64,000 bases of DNA from Gonatopus flavifemur (GCA_018340375.1 JAFFJZ010000007.1:26076001-26140000), one strand, 5' to 3'. Shown: positions 1-10,811, counted from the stretch's first letter. Notes: a model not told the origin generated them from the sequence alone. Made by a program: numbers and translations.

Positions 1-355
1 GAACTCAGAGCAAAGCCCTGTGGAACGCCAAAACCAGACGCCCCGTAGGGAAATTTACGCCATTTTGATCCACACACTTCATTTTTCCTCAAATTTTTTG
101 GCACAAAAGTGAAGTGTTTTGGTTGGAATGAAGTAAATTTCCCTGAGGGGGAGTCCTTCAGTTTTGAAATCCAGCACTGAGGTGAGACTAAAACCATTGC
201 AGTATAAACACAAAAATATTTTAATGGAATAACCTAGGAAGTAGAATGAAATGATCAACGGTATTGAATGCCTTGAAGAAATCGTGCGATATCAGGATGG
301 TAATCAGGTCACGGTGATCAATAATTGTCTTACACATATCATTGGTAAGTTGGAT
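1..355 (-). pseudogene. Non-LTR retrotransposon reverse transcriptase fragment
   Basis: Read on the minus strand, 345-238 gives an open stretch containing DFFKAFNTVDH, matching the reverse transcriptase palm motif usually written DFSKAFDTVDH. Close to the window edge (about 26-3) the same strand gives GVPQGFALS, the next conserved RT block (normally GVPQGSALGP). The segment between them is shortened, shifted in frame and interrupted by a 96-bp foldback at 48-143. The RT therefore runs off the left edge of the window and is dead. The clade (jockey/R1/CR1 type) cannot be fixed from this much sequence. Confidence 0.75.
48..143. mobile_element. 96-bp foldback inserted in the RT fragment
   Basis: GGGAAATTTAC at 48 is mirrored by GTAAATTTCCC ending at 143, and the arms continue with imperfect pairing (CATTTTGATCC.. 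against ..GGTTGGAATG). It splits the RT reading frame between the palm motif and the GVPQG block, so it arrived after the LINE. No coding capacity. Confidence 0.6.
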
Positions 356-415
356 GAGAGACTTTTACGTTGAGTTATCTGTCGAATAAACTGGATTGAA
401 TGCTTTTACGTACAC

Positions 416-563
416 CAGTGTTTCGGTCTCGTCTCGTCTCGTCAAGGTTGACCCGATCTCGGTCTCGAGTCGAGATTCTCGGTCACGACTGTCGTCTCGT
501 CTCGTATCGGTCTCGATCTCGGGGTCGACACCGAGACCAGTCTCGGTCTCGTCCGAATCACTA
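416..563. repeat. GTCTC/CTCGT-rich element with hAT-like ends
   Basis: The interior is irregular repeats of CTCGTCTCGTCTC and its complement. The ends form an inverted repeat: AGTGTTTCGG at the left against CCGAATCACTAG at the right. The same interior composition occurs in the elements at 13531-13765 and 56493-58251, which have 8-bp target duplications. No convincing duplication is visible here. The overlapping open frames on both strands are low-complexity artefacts. Confidence 0.55.
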
Positions 564-579
564 GTTGATATACGCAAAA

Positions 580-1026
580 AAAAGTACCCTTAACCAAAGG
601 ACCGGCAGTAGCTTGAGTGATACAGCTTCAACATCCGGTCTCGACGATCTGATCTGTTCAATTCTGATTGAAGAGTATTTTTTTTCAATTCATTCTCATG
701 CATTATTTTAACATAAAAAAGTGCGATTTTCAAATTTTTAATCTACGTGAAAAAATTCATGAATTAAACTTGTCAACTGTTGATTCAGTACTTATTTTGA
801 ATTTGATTTGACAGTATTTATGTGTTGAATTTACACGATCGGAAATTCCCAGCAAAACTTAATCAGTATCCTTTTGTGCCATATTATTCCACATGAAACT
901 TGAGTTACTAGCTTACACAAACACATTATGTTGAATCGACACAAAAATTTGTGTGGACCGTTTGGAACATGTGAAATGTGTTGAATTCAACACAAAATTG
1001 GAGTTTCATTTGACTCTCGTTTTAAC
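580..1026. other. AT-rich gap with repeated TTGAATTCAAC words
   Basis: No gene is seen. From about 775 to 1000 the word TGTTGAATTCAACA and near variants recur (about 820, 930 and 975), including a 16-bp near-perfect palindrome at about 976. This resembles the interior of the foldback elements elsewhere in the window, but clear matching ends were not found. Confidence 0.4.
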
Positions 1027-1605
1027 TTCTCAGATCATTACAATTACATAGTTGGTACTTCCATGAAATCTCTCGGATTCATCAAGCGCGTTTGTAAAGA
1101 TTTTCGTGATCCTGTTGCACTTCGAACACTGTATTGTACTTTAGTTAGACCTCATCTTGAGTATGCGTCTCAAATTTGGAGTCCTCATTTAATTCGGGAT
1201 TGTACAGACTTGGAAAGAGTTCAGCATAAGTTTCTGTGTTTTGCTGCCTATCAGATAGGCCGTCCGTTGAGCGTCACTTGTCATGATTACTCATTGATTA
1301 TGGCTCTACTTAACTTGCCTTCCTTGGAATCACGTCGTTTGTTCAATGATTTTTCATTTTTGTATAAAATTGTTAATGGGAAAATTCGCTGCCCTCAACT
1401 GCTTGGACTTGTACGTTTTAATGTCCCTTCTCGTTTATTAAGGCGCCCTAAATTGTTCAATCCAATTTCTTATAAATCGAGATACGGTTATTCTGATCCG
1501 GTAAATCGGATATCTATCCTAGCAAATTCTTACAGTGATGTGCTTGAATTATTTTCATCTCATTCTGATCTTAGGAATTCTCTTTCTCTTATTTGTCAAA
1601 TTTAA
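1027..1605 (+). pseudogene. 5'-truncated non-LTR retrotransposon, C-terminus of RT ORF
   Basis: The open frame (about 190 codons, ending at 1605) carries the region following the RT domain of jockey/CR1-type LINEs: MKSLGFIKR, then LYCTLVRPHLEYASQIWSP and LERVQHKFLCF. In these families the block lies C-terminal to the catalytic YADD motif. The catalytic part itself is absent, so this is a 5'-truncated copy, as usual for target-primed reverse transcription. The frame extends upstream of the first ATG (1063) with DHYNYIVGTS, consistent with an internal ORF segment. Downstream, 1606-1797 is the 3' UTR, ending in an AAATGAAATAAATAAAATAA-type simple tail. Confidence 0.85.
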
Positions 1606-1797
1606 TATCAAATTGTCCTTTTCACCTATAATTATACACGTCAACTGTTGTTGTAATATAAGACGCATGTAGTCGAGCTTAACATGATGCTTAATGCTTT
1701 GATGCATGATACATAAAATGTGGTTCAAATAATGTATATTCTATGTACCAAAGGGTCTTTTATACCCGTATAAATGAAATAAATAAAATAACTAAAA
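1606..1797 (+). other. 3' UTR and A-rich tail of the truncated LINE
   Basis: A non-coding stretch following the stop codon of the RT remnant, ending at about 1775-1797 in an A-rich repeat (AAATAAAATAA). I take this as the 3' end of the LINE copy. Confidence 0.6.
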
Positions 1798-1799
1798 AT

Positions 1800-2437
1800 T
1801 TCCAACTGTGTAAATTTTCAGTGCCGAGGAGAAACTTGAGAAGAATAAAGAACAAGTGTTCCTAAGATTTTGAAAAATTCGCTTAGGATCGAGAGTAGAC
1901 TATAGTTACGGGATTGGCACGGTTTATCCAGTTCAGCAACAGGAGTTATAACTGATATTTTCCACTCGTCAGAGAAAATGAAGTGAGCTGACGAGTGATT
2001 GAATACATCAAGAAGTAGAAGATCTATTGATGCATGAACTTTCCAAAATTCCATCCCTTACCATCGGTCTATGAATGCGACTGTCACGTTGTATCCCACT
2101 CTCGCGCGGATGTGAAAAGGAAGATAAAACTTTCCGGAGAACTCATCAGAAGGAGCATCCCTCAGCGAAAGACAAACGTATAAATGGAGAAAAGAGGACA
2201 TATAGGATATAAGGAAAGAGAAACCTGTAAAGCAGGAAGAGCCAGTGGAGAGACAAAAAGGAGAGAAAGAAAGAGGATGCAAAACAAATATTGAATAATT
2301 ATTTAACGTTCCAGATAGAATTATGTCACAATGCTGCTATCATAATCGTGACATGCACGCCAAGACAAGTTCGCATCATATCGCCAAAGTGTTTTCGCAT
2401 AGAGCTTTGATGATTATGCCATAATGAAGACATAATA
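1800..2437. other. No gene seen
   Basis: Mixed-composition sequence with short purine-rich stretches (2110-2275). Small open frames on the minus strand show no recognisable domain. No clear repeat ends seen. Confidence 0.4.
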
Positions 2438-3356
2438 TTTATAAATATAAAAATTTTGAGCTTCCGCCGAAGCCGAGAATAGAATATAGTTCGGCGAAAT
2501 GTTGACAGCCAAGGCTTGGCATTCTATAAATATTCAATGTTGATTAACAACAATTATAATGTTGCACCGATATCGGTGTTCAACTAATTTAGGTTGTCAG
2601 CCCACTATTGATTCACAATTCCGCCCGGCTTGGCGCTTGCTAGGCTCATCCTTGGTCCAACATTGATTGAGCGATAGGTTCTATTGAAAGTGAGGATCTT
2701 TTGGAACCTGGTTGAACATTGCCGGAAACTTTGGTCCAGTCTGGATAAAAATGAGTTTCCAATGTAGCGCCGATTATTGGTAATAGCATGGCTCTATATT
2801 GGCATGCTCCTTAATTTTAACTTTTGATGGCTGAATTGCTAGCTAAATCACCGTTCGAATGAGTAGTGAGAGATGTATACAAGGAATATATGAGGCTCAA
2901 ATAATTCTCTGGAAGAACAGACAATCGTTCTTTGTCACAGGTTACACCAGAGGGCTCCTACCGCTGATCCATATTGTGTACACTTCTCATGGCAAACGTT
3001 AGCGACAAAAAACACCGAGTGGTGTACAGATAAATGAAGGAGACACTATACTGCCCCAAATAACATATATTGGAAATTGTGAAATGCGCATAATTTTCAT
3101 ATATTTTTGAGGTAATTATTTTTTACAGTCTTATCATTGGCACAATCTCGATAAACAAATCTTTCTATTGCTTGCCAATGATGATTTCATTGCCATTTCT
3201 GCACCAATGATGGGGCTTCATCGGAAAAACACATCGATAAATCATAAGATGATGTTTTCATTCCAGTGTAGCGCCATGCTTGGTTGCCGAGCCTCGGCCA
3301 TACTTTATCTACATTGCGCCATGCTAGCGCCAATGGTAAATTTCTGTATGGGTACA
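2438..3356. mobile_element. CCCA-type non-autonomous element, copy 1
   Basis: This copy shares its order and wording with 36708-37709. Both start with ATATAAAAAT, then a CTCCGCC/TTCCGCC block and AGCCAAGGCTTGGCA-like palindromes. Both end with a TAGCGCC..ATGG block and a CAGAAATTT..GGGTA end. GCCAAGCxTGGC-type words recur inside. The left end is decayed. No coding capacity. Confidence 0.6.
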
Positions 3357-3657
3357 TTCTATGCGTCTTCAAAAGCTGAGCGAAGTTGATGATAAAATGT
3401 TTATGACACGTTGTGTTATGAAATATTTAGAATTGGTTTGTCGTCCTATCTTGGGTATTGAGTTGCGAGAATGTGGTAATTGCCGGGAATGGACAAACTG
3501 TCTCGTTTTAGCGGATGTTTAATTGCCAGATCCTGGCAAAGAACAAATGGGTACCATTGATGGCATTTGTCTAACAGTACTGTCGAAATCATTGGCCCTG
3601 TGCTGGTTGTTTGAATTTGCTAGCACTGGGAACCATGGCAACAGTGTTGTACCAGTA

Positions 3658-3957
3658 CACGCAGAGAAAAAAAGTTGCTGAAACAGCAAACCTCGAAAAT
3701 TTGCTTCGCTAATATGGTAAAACTCGTTGCTGAATTAGCAAAGAATTTGCTATTACAGCAAAAATTTTTCTCTTCCGACAAGCGCTTGCCATTCAGCAAT
3801 CCGGAATTGTAGACATACAGACGGCTAGAAAATTTGGCTGGATTAGCAAATATCTTGCTAAATTAGCAATATTTTTGCTGTAACAGCAACCGTTTTGCTA
3901 ATTTAGTAAAGCAGATTTTTCGAAATCGCTTTTTCAGCAAGAATTCTTCTCTGCGTG
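3658..3957. mobile_element. TA-CACGCAGAG foldback MITE, 300 bp
   Basis: CACGCAGAGAAAA at 3658 is mirrored by TTCTTCTCTGCGTG ending at 3957, flanked by TA on both sides (3656-3657, 3958-3959). The interior is made of repeated TTGCTNNNNNAGCAA words such as TTGCTAAATTAGCAA. Non-coding. The TA duplication suggests mobilisation by a Tc1/mariner-type transposase. Confidence 0.85.
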
Positions 3958-4398
3958 TACAGTCGAGGCAGGCTTCAATTTCCACATTGGCATCCTTGAG
4001 TGACGGAATTTCTTCTGTTGGACATATAAGTCTCTAACTGTTAATAATCTAGTAAATATAAAAATGTCCTAACCAAATCGATCTTGAAGGACACAAAATT
4101 AGGCAATATAAATTGCCATAATTATGGTGAGTAAAAAAAATAAAATTGAATATCGCATGGAGAAGCTAATCAATTGCATCAAATGAAAGCACATTGATTT
4201 ATCTCCCTGTTAAAAATTCCCCCTTGCAAAACGATAAAAGAAAACACTATGATTTTCATCACTTTCAATAAGAAACTCGTAACAGACTGACTATAATATT
4301 TATTATTGAAAGTTTATTGAATTACAGGGAGTTTAGAATGATTGTGATGTTTTGTGATGAACGTATTTACTTATATTGAATGAATACAGCTGTGAATA

Positions 4399-5477
4399 CA
4401 CTGTAAAAAAATTTCACCGGAAAATTCCAGTACATGTACTGGAAGTCATTAACCTGTACATGTACCGGAAAATTTCAGCACATTTGTACTGCAAAAATTC
4501 AGTGCAAACGTTATGGAATTTCCGCATCAAAACTGGAAATTTTCAGTACACGAGCTGGACTTTTCCAGGACATGTACTGGAAAATTAATGCTGAAAATAT
4601 CCATGAAAATTGAAAAAAAATTGCTCACGCAAAGTGATTTTGCAGGGTCCTTGTGTTCCAAGATGATTGAGAAACTTTTGATCGTTCATTTGGATGGACA
4701 GAAACTCATGTCTACCTAACAGGATTTGAACCCACACTTTTCTACCTGCCTACCAACTGAAACCTAAGACCTAACCGATGAGCTATAGCGCGACATGTTG
4801 GAAGGCCAGCTTGGGTTACTACATATGCTTCATATCTAGAACACAAGAGGATAAGTCTTGGAAAAACCTCATATATCAATTTCATTGGCTACAATTACAA
4901 TTATTATTCAAAATCTCAATCAGGAAATTTTTAATATAAAGACTTGAAATTTTTCCTGCCAGAAATGACGAAGTCCAATAGAAGTGGAAAATTTCAGTGC
5001 AACAGTGATTAAATTCCGTTGCATAGCAACTGGAAAATTCCATCACACGACCTGAAAATTGCAGTTCAAAACCTGTATAATTCAATTGCATAGTAACTGG
5101 AAAATTCCATCACAAAACCTGAGAATTGCAGTTAAAAACCTGTATAATTCCAGTATACCAACGATTAGGTTTTTTTTTCTAAATTCCAAATTTTTTCTCA
5201 AGTCCTTTTTGAGGGAATATTTTTTTTTGGTGCACAAGAACTATAAAATTGTAGTACGAGCCGGTAAAATTTTCGCGAAATCATGGCAAAATTTCAGTAC
5301 ATCATCTCAAACTTGAAAATTCCAGTACAATGACTGAATTTTCAGTTATGCTTGGTAAATTTTCAGTAACGTAACAACAAAATCTCTGTACATGTACTGG
5401 AATATCCATATTCCAGTACTAGCACTGGAAATTTCCAGTCCAGTTGCACAGTAAATTTCCAGTTTTTTTTTACAGTG
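4399..5477. mobile_element. TA-CACTGTAAAAA foldback element, 1.08 kb
   Basis: CACTGTAAAAAAA at 4399 and TTTTTTACAGTG ending at 5477 are inverted ends, with TA at 4397-4398 and 5478-5479. Both halves contain many copies of CCAGTACATGTACTGG and degenerate versions, often next to AAATTTTC. The centre carries a tRNA-like sequence (4715-4795). No ORF of note. Confidence 0.85.
4715..4795 (-). tRNA. tRNA-like sequence with pol III box A and box B (not a functional tRNA)
   Basis: On the minus strand, TAGCTCATCGG (4785-4775) matches the tRNA internal promoter box A, and GGTTCAAATCC (4732-4722) is a perfect box B. The 40-odd base spacing is tRNA-like. The D-stem 3' strand, anticodon stem and acceptor stem do not pair properly, so this is a tRNA pseudogene or SINE-head relic. 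It lies in the middle of the 4399-5477 foldback element, where it could still recruit TFIIIC. Confidence 0.6.
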
Positions 5478-5756
5478 TACATTAGGAATCCTCTTGGGCG
5501 GATTAAGTGTTTTCTTTGCAGTTCTATATGTTTTAATGTAATATATTGTAAAAATGAGCATACCTTGAATTCCACTCCGTTGGAGTTAGAATCCACTCTT
5601 AAGAAAGACAAAAGGGAACATATCTCTCCGTTCTGGTGGGAATCTCGCGCTCTCCAATTTAAAAAATATACAATGAATTTGTAAGTTCATATTCATCTAG
5701 CACAGTTAGATGTGGTGTGCTGTCTGGGGATATATTTCGGCCATCTAAATTCAAGA

Positions 5757-6578
5757 TGCTGAATTAAATGCTGTTTATGTGAAAGAATGTCATACTTTAA
5801 AAAAATTCTTCAACTTCCCCGTTGTACACCTAATTGTGCAATTAGACTAGAAACGGGCAGACTCCCCCTGTCGAGCTATATATTTGAACAAACTCTCAAC
5901 TGGATAGAAAAAATACATAACATGTCTGACAAACGATATCCTAAGATATGTTATGTTGAATTAAACCAAGTGACTGAGTGCAATCTATGTACGAGTAAGT
6001 TCAACTGGATGATGCAGGTTAGGGAGATGTTTCAGACAGCCAACTCTCTAGACGGCTGGGATGAGCACTCCCTCTTGTCAATTGTTGAAAACAAGCAAAA
6101 ACTAATAACTGCATACGGGGAAGCTTTGAAAGGAAAAGATAATCGCAGAGCAATCCTATCTTTTCACTTGCAAATCTTTCCTCATCTATCAGTGTCTCAG
6201 GGCGCGCAGGGGTATCTCAAGCTTAGGATGAAATGACCGCTGAAACGCCTCCTTGCACAAGTTCGTTTATTCAACAACCTATCTCCTAGAATTAAAATTG
6301 GCTCGGAGAAGAAGAATTTCCCTAACGAAACTACTTGCGATTTCTGCGGGGCACTCTGTAACCTCGCCTTGTCACATTTGCTCGTGGAATGTCCTTCTCT
6401 CAATTCCTTTAGAAATGACATTCTCAAAAAAGATACCCCTCTTACTGAGTTCGAATTGTTTGCCCAGAGTAATTTAGATGATGTAAGAGACCGTTGGTTA
6501 TCGTTTCTAAATAATGCTGATAAATGGAAAATTATTAGAATCTATAAGTTTTTGAAATTTATCACCTCTCATTCTTAA
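5757..6578 (+). pseudogene. 3' part of a second non-LTR retrotransposon ORF2
   Basis: The frame at 5787-6578 encodes a LINE post-RT region: NCAIRLETGRLPLSSYIFEQTLNWIEKI, and near the end CDFCGALCNLALSHLLVECP, a CX2C..HX4C zinc-knuckle-like motif typical of LINE C-termini. It is broken by an in-frame TGA at 6234-6236. A frameshift in the A-run at about 5797-5804 separates it from an upstream block (NAVYVKECHTLKK) in another frame. The RT catalytic domain is missing, so the copy is 5'-truncated. A short 3' UTR follows to about 6650. Confidence 0.75.
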
Positions 6579-6599
6579 GTCATTTGAATGTTCACAGAA

Positions 6600-6932
6600 A
6601 TTACCAAAATATATATATGATTTCGGTTATTTATAATAAATGTAACTTTTCCTGATTGCATAAAATTAACATTCAAGGTCTCGCTATCAAAATGAACACC
6701 ATTTAGGTGAACCGAATCTGTAAGAACGAATAATACGTTCATATTTATAAGCTCGTAGTAGAGTTTATATAAAAAGTTTTGTTAAACTAGGTTATAAAAT
6801 ATAAAAGTCGAATCTTGTATACGAATGACAAACTCCCTGTACAGATCTATAGATCTTGAACGATAAATTATCTATAATAATATGTGAAAGTGTGTATTTG
6901 AAAATGAGATTCGTAAATTATTGTACACTCAC
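6600..6932. other. Intron-like AT-rich sequence
   Basis: LINE 3' tail, then AT-rich sequence without repeats or open frames. On the minus strand it follows the GTGAGT donor at 6932 and would be the start of the next intron of the candidate host gene. Confidence 0.4.
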
Positions 6933-7422
6933 GCGAATCATCTTGGTAACCGAAGATTCTTCTTTGTCCGGTACGAACAGGTTGAGATATTCCAGATTCA
7001 CGAGATTCCGATGTCGCGGCGTGCGTTCCTTGATGCTTCAAAGTATCCCTCTGCACTATTCTGCTGATTCGTTCACCATTAATCTGTGACCATCTCTCAG
7101 GATCAAGTAATTCTCCATTTGCCAACGCGTTTTCAATCAATAACGAAGTATCGGAATGCTGAAATCGGTCGTCATCATCGTTGTCATCGAACCTTTCCGC
7201 ATTATATCGTTGACTTTGCGTCATGCCATCAATTTCACTGGAATTGTAGAAATGTCTCAACATCGCCGCCACGGATTCTATAGGAAATGTGGGGGCCGAG
7301 TCGTATGTATTATTTGAAGTGAATTCCGTATCGTCTGACCGTGTTTCTTCATTAATAGGATCGATCGATTCAAATGCTTGGTTCTCCAAAGTTTTATGCG
7401 GGAGTCCGTGGGTGTGCATGTT
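6933..7422 (-). CDS. Candidate host-gene internal exon (unknown, acidic, probably secreted-protein ectodomain)
   Basis: A 490-nt stretch open on the minus strand and bounded by textbook splice sites. Upstream there is a polypyrimidine tract and acceptor (tctttctctcttttgac.. tttttAG, AG at 7424-7423). Downstream there is the donor GTGAGT (GT at 6932-6931). Entry is phase 0 (AAC ATG CAC..) and exit phase 1. The frame happens to stay open past the donor to 6868. The 163 residues are hydrophilic, with an acidic run (ERFDDNDDDDRF), an NSS glycosylation sequon and a late basic pair (TGQRR). They contain no transposase or RT motif, and I recognise no family. Composition is less AT-rich than the neighbours. 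The ATG at 7419 could be an alternative start, but phase and acceptor favour joining to the exon at 40285-40205. Function unknown. Confidence 0.65.
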
Positions 7423-7944
7423 CTAAAAATGTCAAAAGAGAGAAAGACACGTTAAGTGATGACTGTTCAATATCTTAGAAGATTTCTAAAAAAACTTTCT
7501 TTCTTTGTTAAAACATTGTAACTTTGCGATTGATTCTCATTACTCCAAAAATCCAGGTGAACATCAGAATCATGTCATCAGTTATTAAATATAATGATAT
7601 TTACGCTGAATGAGAGAATAATTTTCTTCTACGTGTGGACCACAGCATTTATTTGATATGATTAATCACACGACATACATTCAATTCGATAAAAGTTATA
7701 TCTTATATATTATATGTTTTTATGTAATATTTCAGACATACACGGACGCGAGCGTTTACGAAGGAGAGAGGAGTAACCCTCTTGGGATGACGCTTTAACT
7801 GCTGGCGGTATGATAACGATGGAAATGTGAGCCCAAATATTGTTCAACTGAAATATATTATCATCCTATATGAGATTTGTGATTGCTACAGAAAAGATTC
7901 GCTCTCACCTTCCTATTTCCAATTGTAGTACATATAGTGACACT
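7423..7944. other. Presumed intron sequence upstream of the host exon
   Basis: Starts (minus-strand sense) with the branch-point/polypyrimidine region of the exon at 6933-7422. The rest is unremarkable, with a slightly GC-richer patch at 7738-7830. No gene or repeat ends recognised. Confidence 0.4.
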
Positions 7945-8816
7945 GCATAGTAAAAAGTAAAACTTAAAGTGATCCCGAATATCAGCTTAAAAATGCAGCC
8001 AAAAGTAGCGCCTATTCCAACTGAAAGTAAGCAACGAAAAAGACTGAATTTCGGTCAATTCCATCTTACTTTGAAAATTAAGATGGAATTCTATCTTAAC
8101 CCATTAAGTCCCGAAATGACATTTTTTCGTTGCATTTTTCAACTGTACTTTCTAAGAGAAAGGGTTATGGAAAATTCCAGACCAACCAGTTTCGATGAAG
8201 AATTGACTGATCTTTCAGAATCTGATATTAGTTTCTTCGAGAAATGCACCTGTCACAAGATATACAGGTTTTTTTTCCGGAAAAACGCGAATTTTAAAAC
8301 TTCTTTTTTTCTTTATCTCATGTTTTCACATTGGAATCGTGTCATAATTCTTCTTGTAATTACAGAAACCGCGTCAATTTACTTCAAACTTTAATTTATG
8401 CCTTGGACAATTGGAAAAACTCATGTGGAAACAACCAAAATGGCGGCTTAAACGTGGAAAAAATGTCAAAAACTTCAAGAATTTTTCATTCGAAAACGAT
8501 GGACTTTAGGAAAAAATTTTACTGAACAAAAAATTCTTAAAATTGATCAAAGAACACGCTCAAATTTTTTTCAGAATTTTTTGACGCTTTTTTTGAATTT
8601 GCAAATTTTTGTGATTTTGGAAATTCAAAAAAGTTGTCAAAGAATTCTGAAGAAATTTGAGCGTGTTCTTTGATCAATTCTAAGAACTTTTTGTTCAGTA
8701 AAATTTTTTCCTAAAGTCCATCGTTTTCTAATCAAAAATTCTTGAAGTTTTTGTCCACTATTCTGCAGTTTTTTTAGTTTGGCATTTTTGAATATGCCTC
8801 TCATAATATATTTCAC
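7945..8816. repeat. Left arm of the long inverted repeat around the piggyBac-like gene
   Basis: About 870 bp that reappear in reverse complement at 11117-11986 with only small differences. It begins near AGTAAAAAGTAAAACTTAA, continues through CCCGAATATCAGCTTAAAA and ends near CCTCTCATAATATATTTCA. The open frame at 7969-8394 is mirrored at 11892-11491, but it diverges by indels and is unlikely to be coding. Its inner third is itself a hairpin (8452-8758). Confidence 0.85.
8452..8758. repeat. Second-order hairpin inside the left arm
   Basis: GTGGAAAAAATGTCAAAAAC at the start pairs with GTTTTTGTCCAC at the end. The arms of about 140 bp carry matching blocks (GATCAAAGAACACGCTCAAA against TTTGAGCGTGTTCTTTGATC), with a short loop near 8590. 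The equivalent hairpin occupies 11186-11490. Confidence 0.85.
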
Positions 8817-9140
8817 ATGTAATATTATGAGTATCTTTGATATTTTTTTTATTCACAAAATTGTCGTTTTACAACATATAGTCCATGCCTCATATGTTCT
8901 CTAAACACTATCGACGTGATGACTCTGATAGATGATCAATGATTACATATCATCTAACATATAAAAGAAAATCGATACCGTATTAGGACAATATATCAAC
9001 GGAATACTTCATGTTCCACAGAAATAGAATTCAATAATAAACTTATCTATTGTGGGAAAAACATTGATTCCATAAAATAAACAAATAGCACTTTAGCCTG
9101 ACGAAACTGGTGATATTATTCATTGAAAGTAAAACAGACA
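8817..9140. other. 5' flank of the piggyBac-like CDS
   Basis: AT-rich non-coding sequence between the inverted arm and the start codon. It would hold the promoter and 5' UTR of the transposase gene. I see no piggyBac-style TTAA-CCC terminal repeat here. Confidence 0.4.
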
Positions 9141-10811
9141 ATGTCTGCTTCATCAGGAAAACGCCGGAAACGATCAAGTCACCAACAAGATGTAGAAATT
9201 GAAGAGCGTGAAGATGGTGACTTTGATGCAATAATTGTTTCTCAGGATGATTGCTCTGGACCATCTGACTCTGATTCTGAATCTGAATCTGAAGGTTGTC
9301 AAATTTCTGATAATAAAGTTCCCAATATTAGTTATCATCAGGTTATGAGTAACTATGAAGAAAATCAGTCGAAACTGGAGCCTAATCATATTTACGTATG
9401 GAAGAACGGAAAAAGAAAGTGTGAACAATATCCTGAAAATGGAAACTTACTCTCTGAGAAAACGAAAAAATTTATTCTTGAATCTTCATATGTACAGTTG
9501 TTCGAACTTTTTTTCTCCGCCGATTTAAAAGAATATATCATCGAAAGTACTCGTATGAATAACTGCGATTTAACATTAAATGGATTCGATATTTTTTTAG
9601 GGATAATTATAATGTCAATCTTCAATCAAAGGAAATATCAGAAAGACTATTGGTCTAATCGGCCATTACTGGCCTGTCCTACTGTGGCAAAAGCAATGAG
9701 TCGTAATAAATTTCTCAAAATTAAATCAAAATCAAAATTTTCGAAACCTGAAGATCAGAACTATAATGACAGAGCTTGGAGAGTACGTGGTATTTTCGAA
9801 ATTTTCAAGAGAAATGCTTTGCAATTTGGTTTTTTCTCTACCGCTCTGTCGATAGATGAAATGATGGTGAAGTTTCACGGAAAAACCATTTTGCTCCAGT
9901 TTATGAAAGATAAGCCCGCGCGCTCCGGCATCAAAATGTGGGGCATTTGTAACTCAGAGGGATATCTGTTCGATTGTGAGATTTATTGTGGCAAGGCGTC
10001 GAATATTTATTCGTCTGATAAACAAGTAAAACTATCCAAATGTCCCTTAGGAAGTCGTGTCGTTATGCAGATGATCCAGAAGCTACTTGTTGATGTTGTT
10101 CCACGGAGAATAATTCAATATCATTTATATTTTGATAACTTTTTTTGTAGTCCAGACTTACTGATCCATTTGCAAACAGTCGGCTTGAGAGCAACTGGTA
10201 CCGTGAGGGGAAACAGAGTGAATACCGATAATGAATTGGATAAAAAAGTAATAAGAGGAACGTTCTCAATCAAACACGAAGAAAAAAGCGGTTTGAACTA
10301 TATCACAATCATGGATTCAAAACCAGCATCTTTGCTTTCCACCGCGGCAGGTGTAACTCCAATGTCAACAGTCAAAAGATATTCGAAAGAATCAAGAACT
10401 AAAAACGATATTCCATTTCCCAGAGCTTTCTCAAAATATAATAAATACATGGGTGGTGTCGATCTACATGATGGACATTGTAGTAATTTGATGCCATGCA
10501 TAGAAGCAAAAAGATGGACTTGGGCCATTTTTCTTCGACTAATCCAATCATCGATAACAAATGCCCTTGTAATCCATAATTCATTAAATCGTGACAAAAA
10601 CATTGGATCTAAGGAGATGGCTTTAGAACTTGCTGAACTTTATTTCGCAAAAGGTATCAAAGGGAAAGAAGTCCATGAAATTGTTACTGGTATAGCAAGA
10701 AAAAATTGTAGGAATTATAAAAAATGTGGGATGAGGACATGTAAAATGTGTACAATTTGCAATTCTTACTCTTGCAATTCCTGCCTTACATCGACCTGTA
10801 GTGCAACATAA
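9141..10811 (+). CDS. Intact piggyBac-like transposase (DDE_Tnp_1_7 family)
   Basis: A 556-codon uninterrupted frame. The first ATG is at 9141; the frame is open upstream to a TTG at 9123, but TTG is not a normal eukaryotic start. piggyBac transposases cut and paste DNA at TTAA through an RNase H-like DDD site. All three expected aspartates can be placed: D239 in LSIDEMM, D332 in YFDNFF and D441 in GGVDLHD. Residues about 9-52 are basic then acidic and disordered. The dimerisation/RNase H core starts near residue 105. The C-terminus (C523 to C553) has eight cysteines (CX5CX4CX2CX2CX4CX2CX4C), as in the zinc-binding tail of this family. The gene sits in the loop between two inverted arms of about 870 bp. 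Every other transposase here is broken, so this copy is recent, still functional or under selection. A domesticated PGBD-type gene is the alternative. Confidence 0.93.
   Translation: MSASSGKRRKRSSHQQDVEIEEREDGDFDAIIVSQDDCSGPSDSDSESESEGCQISDNKVPNISYHQVMSNYEENQSKLEPNHIYVWKNGKRKCEQYPENGNLLSEKTKKFILESSYVQLFELFFSADLKEYIIESTRMNNCDLTLNGFDIFLGIIIMSIFNQRKYQKDYWSNRPLLACPTVAKAMSRNKFLKIKSKSKFSKPEDQNYNDRAWRVRGIFEIFKRNALQFGFFSTALSIDEMMVKFHGKTILLQFMKDKPARSGIKMWGICNSEGYLFDCEIYCGKASNIYSSDKQVKLSKCPLGSRVVMQMIQKLLVDVVPRRIIQYHLYFDNFFCSPDLLIHLQTVGLRATGTVRGNRVNTDNELDKKVIRGTFSIKHEEKSGLNYITIMDSKPASLLSTAAGVTPMSTVKRYSKESRTKNDIPFPRAFSKYNKYMGGVDLHDGHCSNLMPCIEAKRWTWAIFLRLIQSSITNALVIHNSLNRDKNIGSKEMALELAELYFAKGIKGKEVHEIVTGIARKNCRNYKKCGMRTCKMCTICNSYSCNSCLTSTCSAT

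Noticed and set aside
365..593. Overlapping open frames of 65-70 codons on both strands
   Set aside because: They are created by the GTCTC/CTCGT repeat, which lacks stops in several frames. Composition is low-complexity Ser/Arg/Thr.
4715..4795. Functional tRNA gene
   Set aside because: Box A and B match, but the acceptor, D and anticodon stems do not form. Scored only as tRNA-like.
7969..8394. 141-codon open frame in the left arm and its mirror at 11892-11491
   Set aside because: The two copies differ by indels that change the frame, show no domain, and lie in inverted-repeat arms.
9123..9140. Start of the piggyBac-like frame at 9123
   Set aside because: The codon is TTG, not a normal eukaryotic start. 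The first ATG in frame is at 9141 and still covers all domains.
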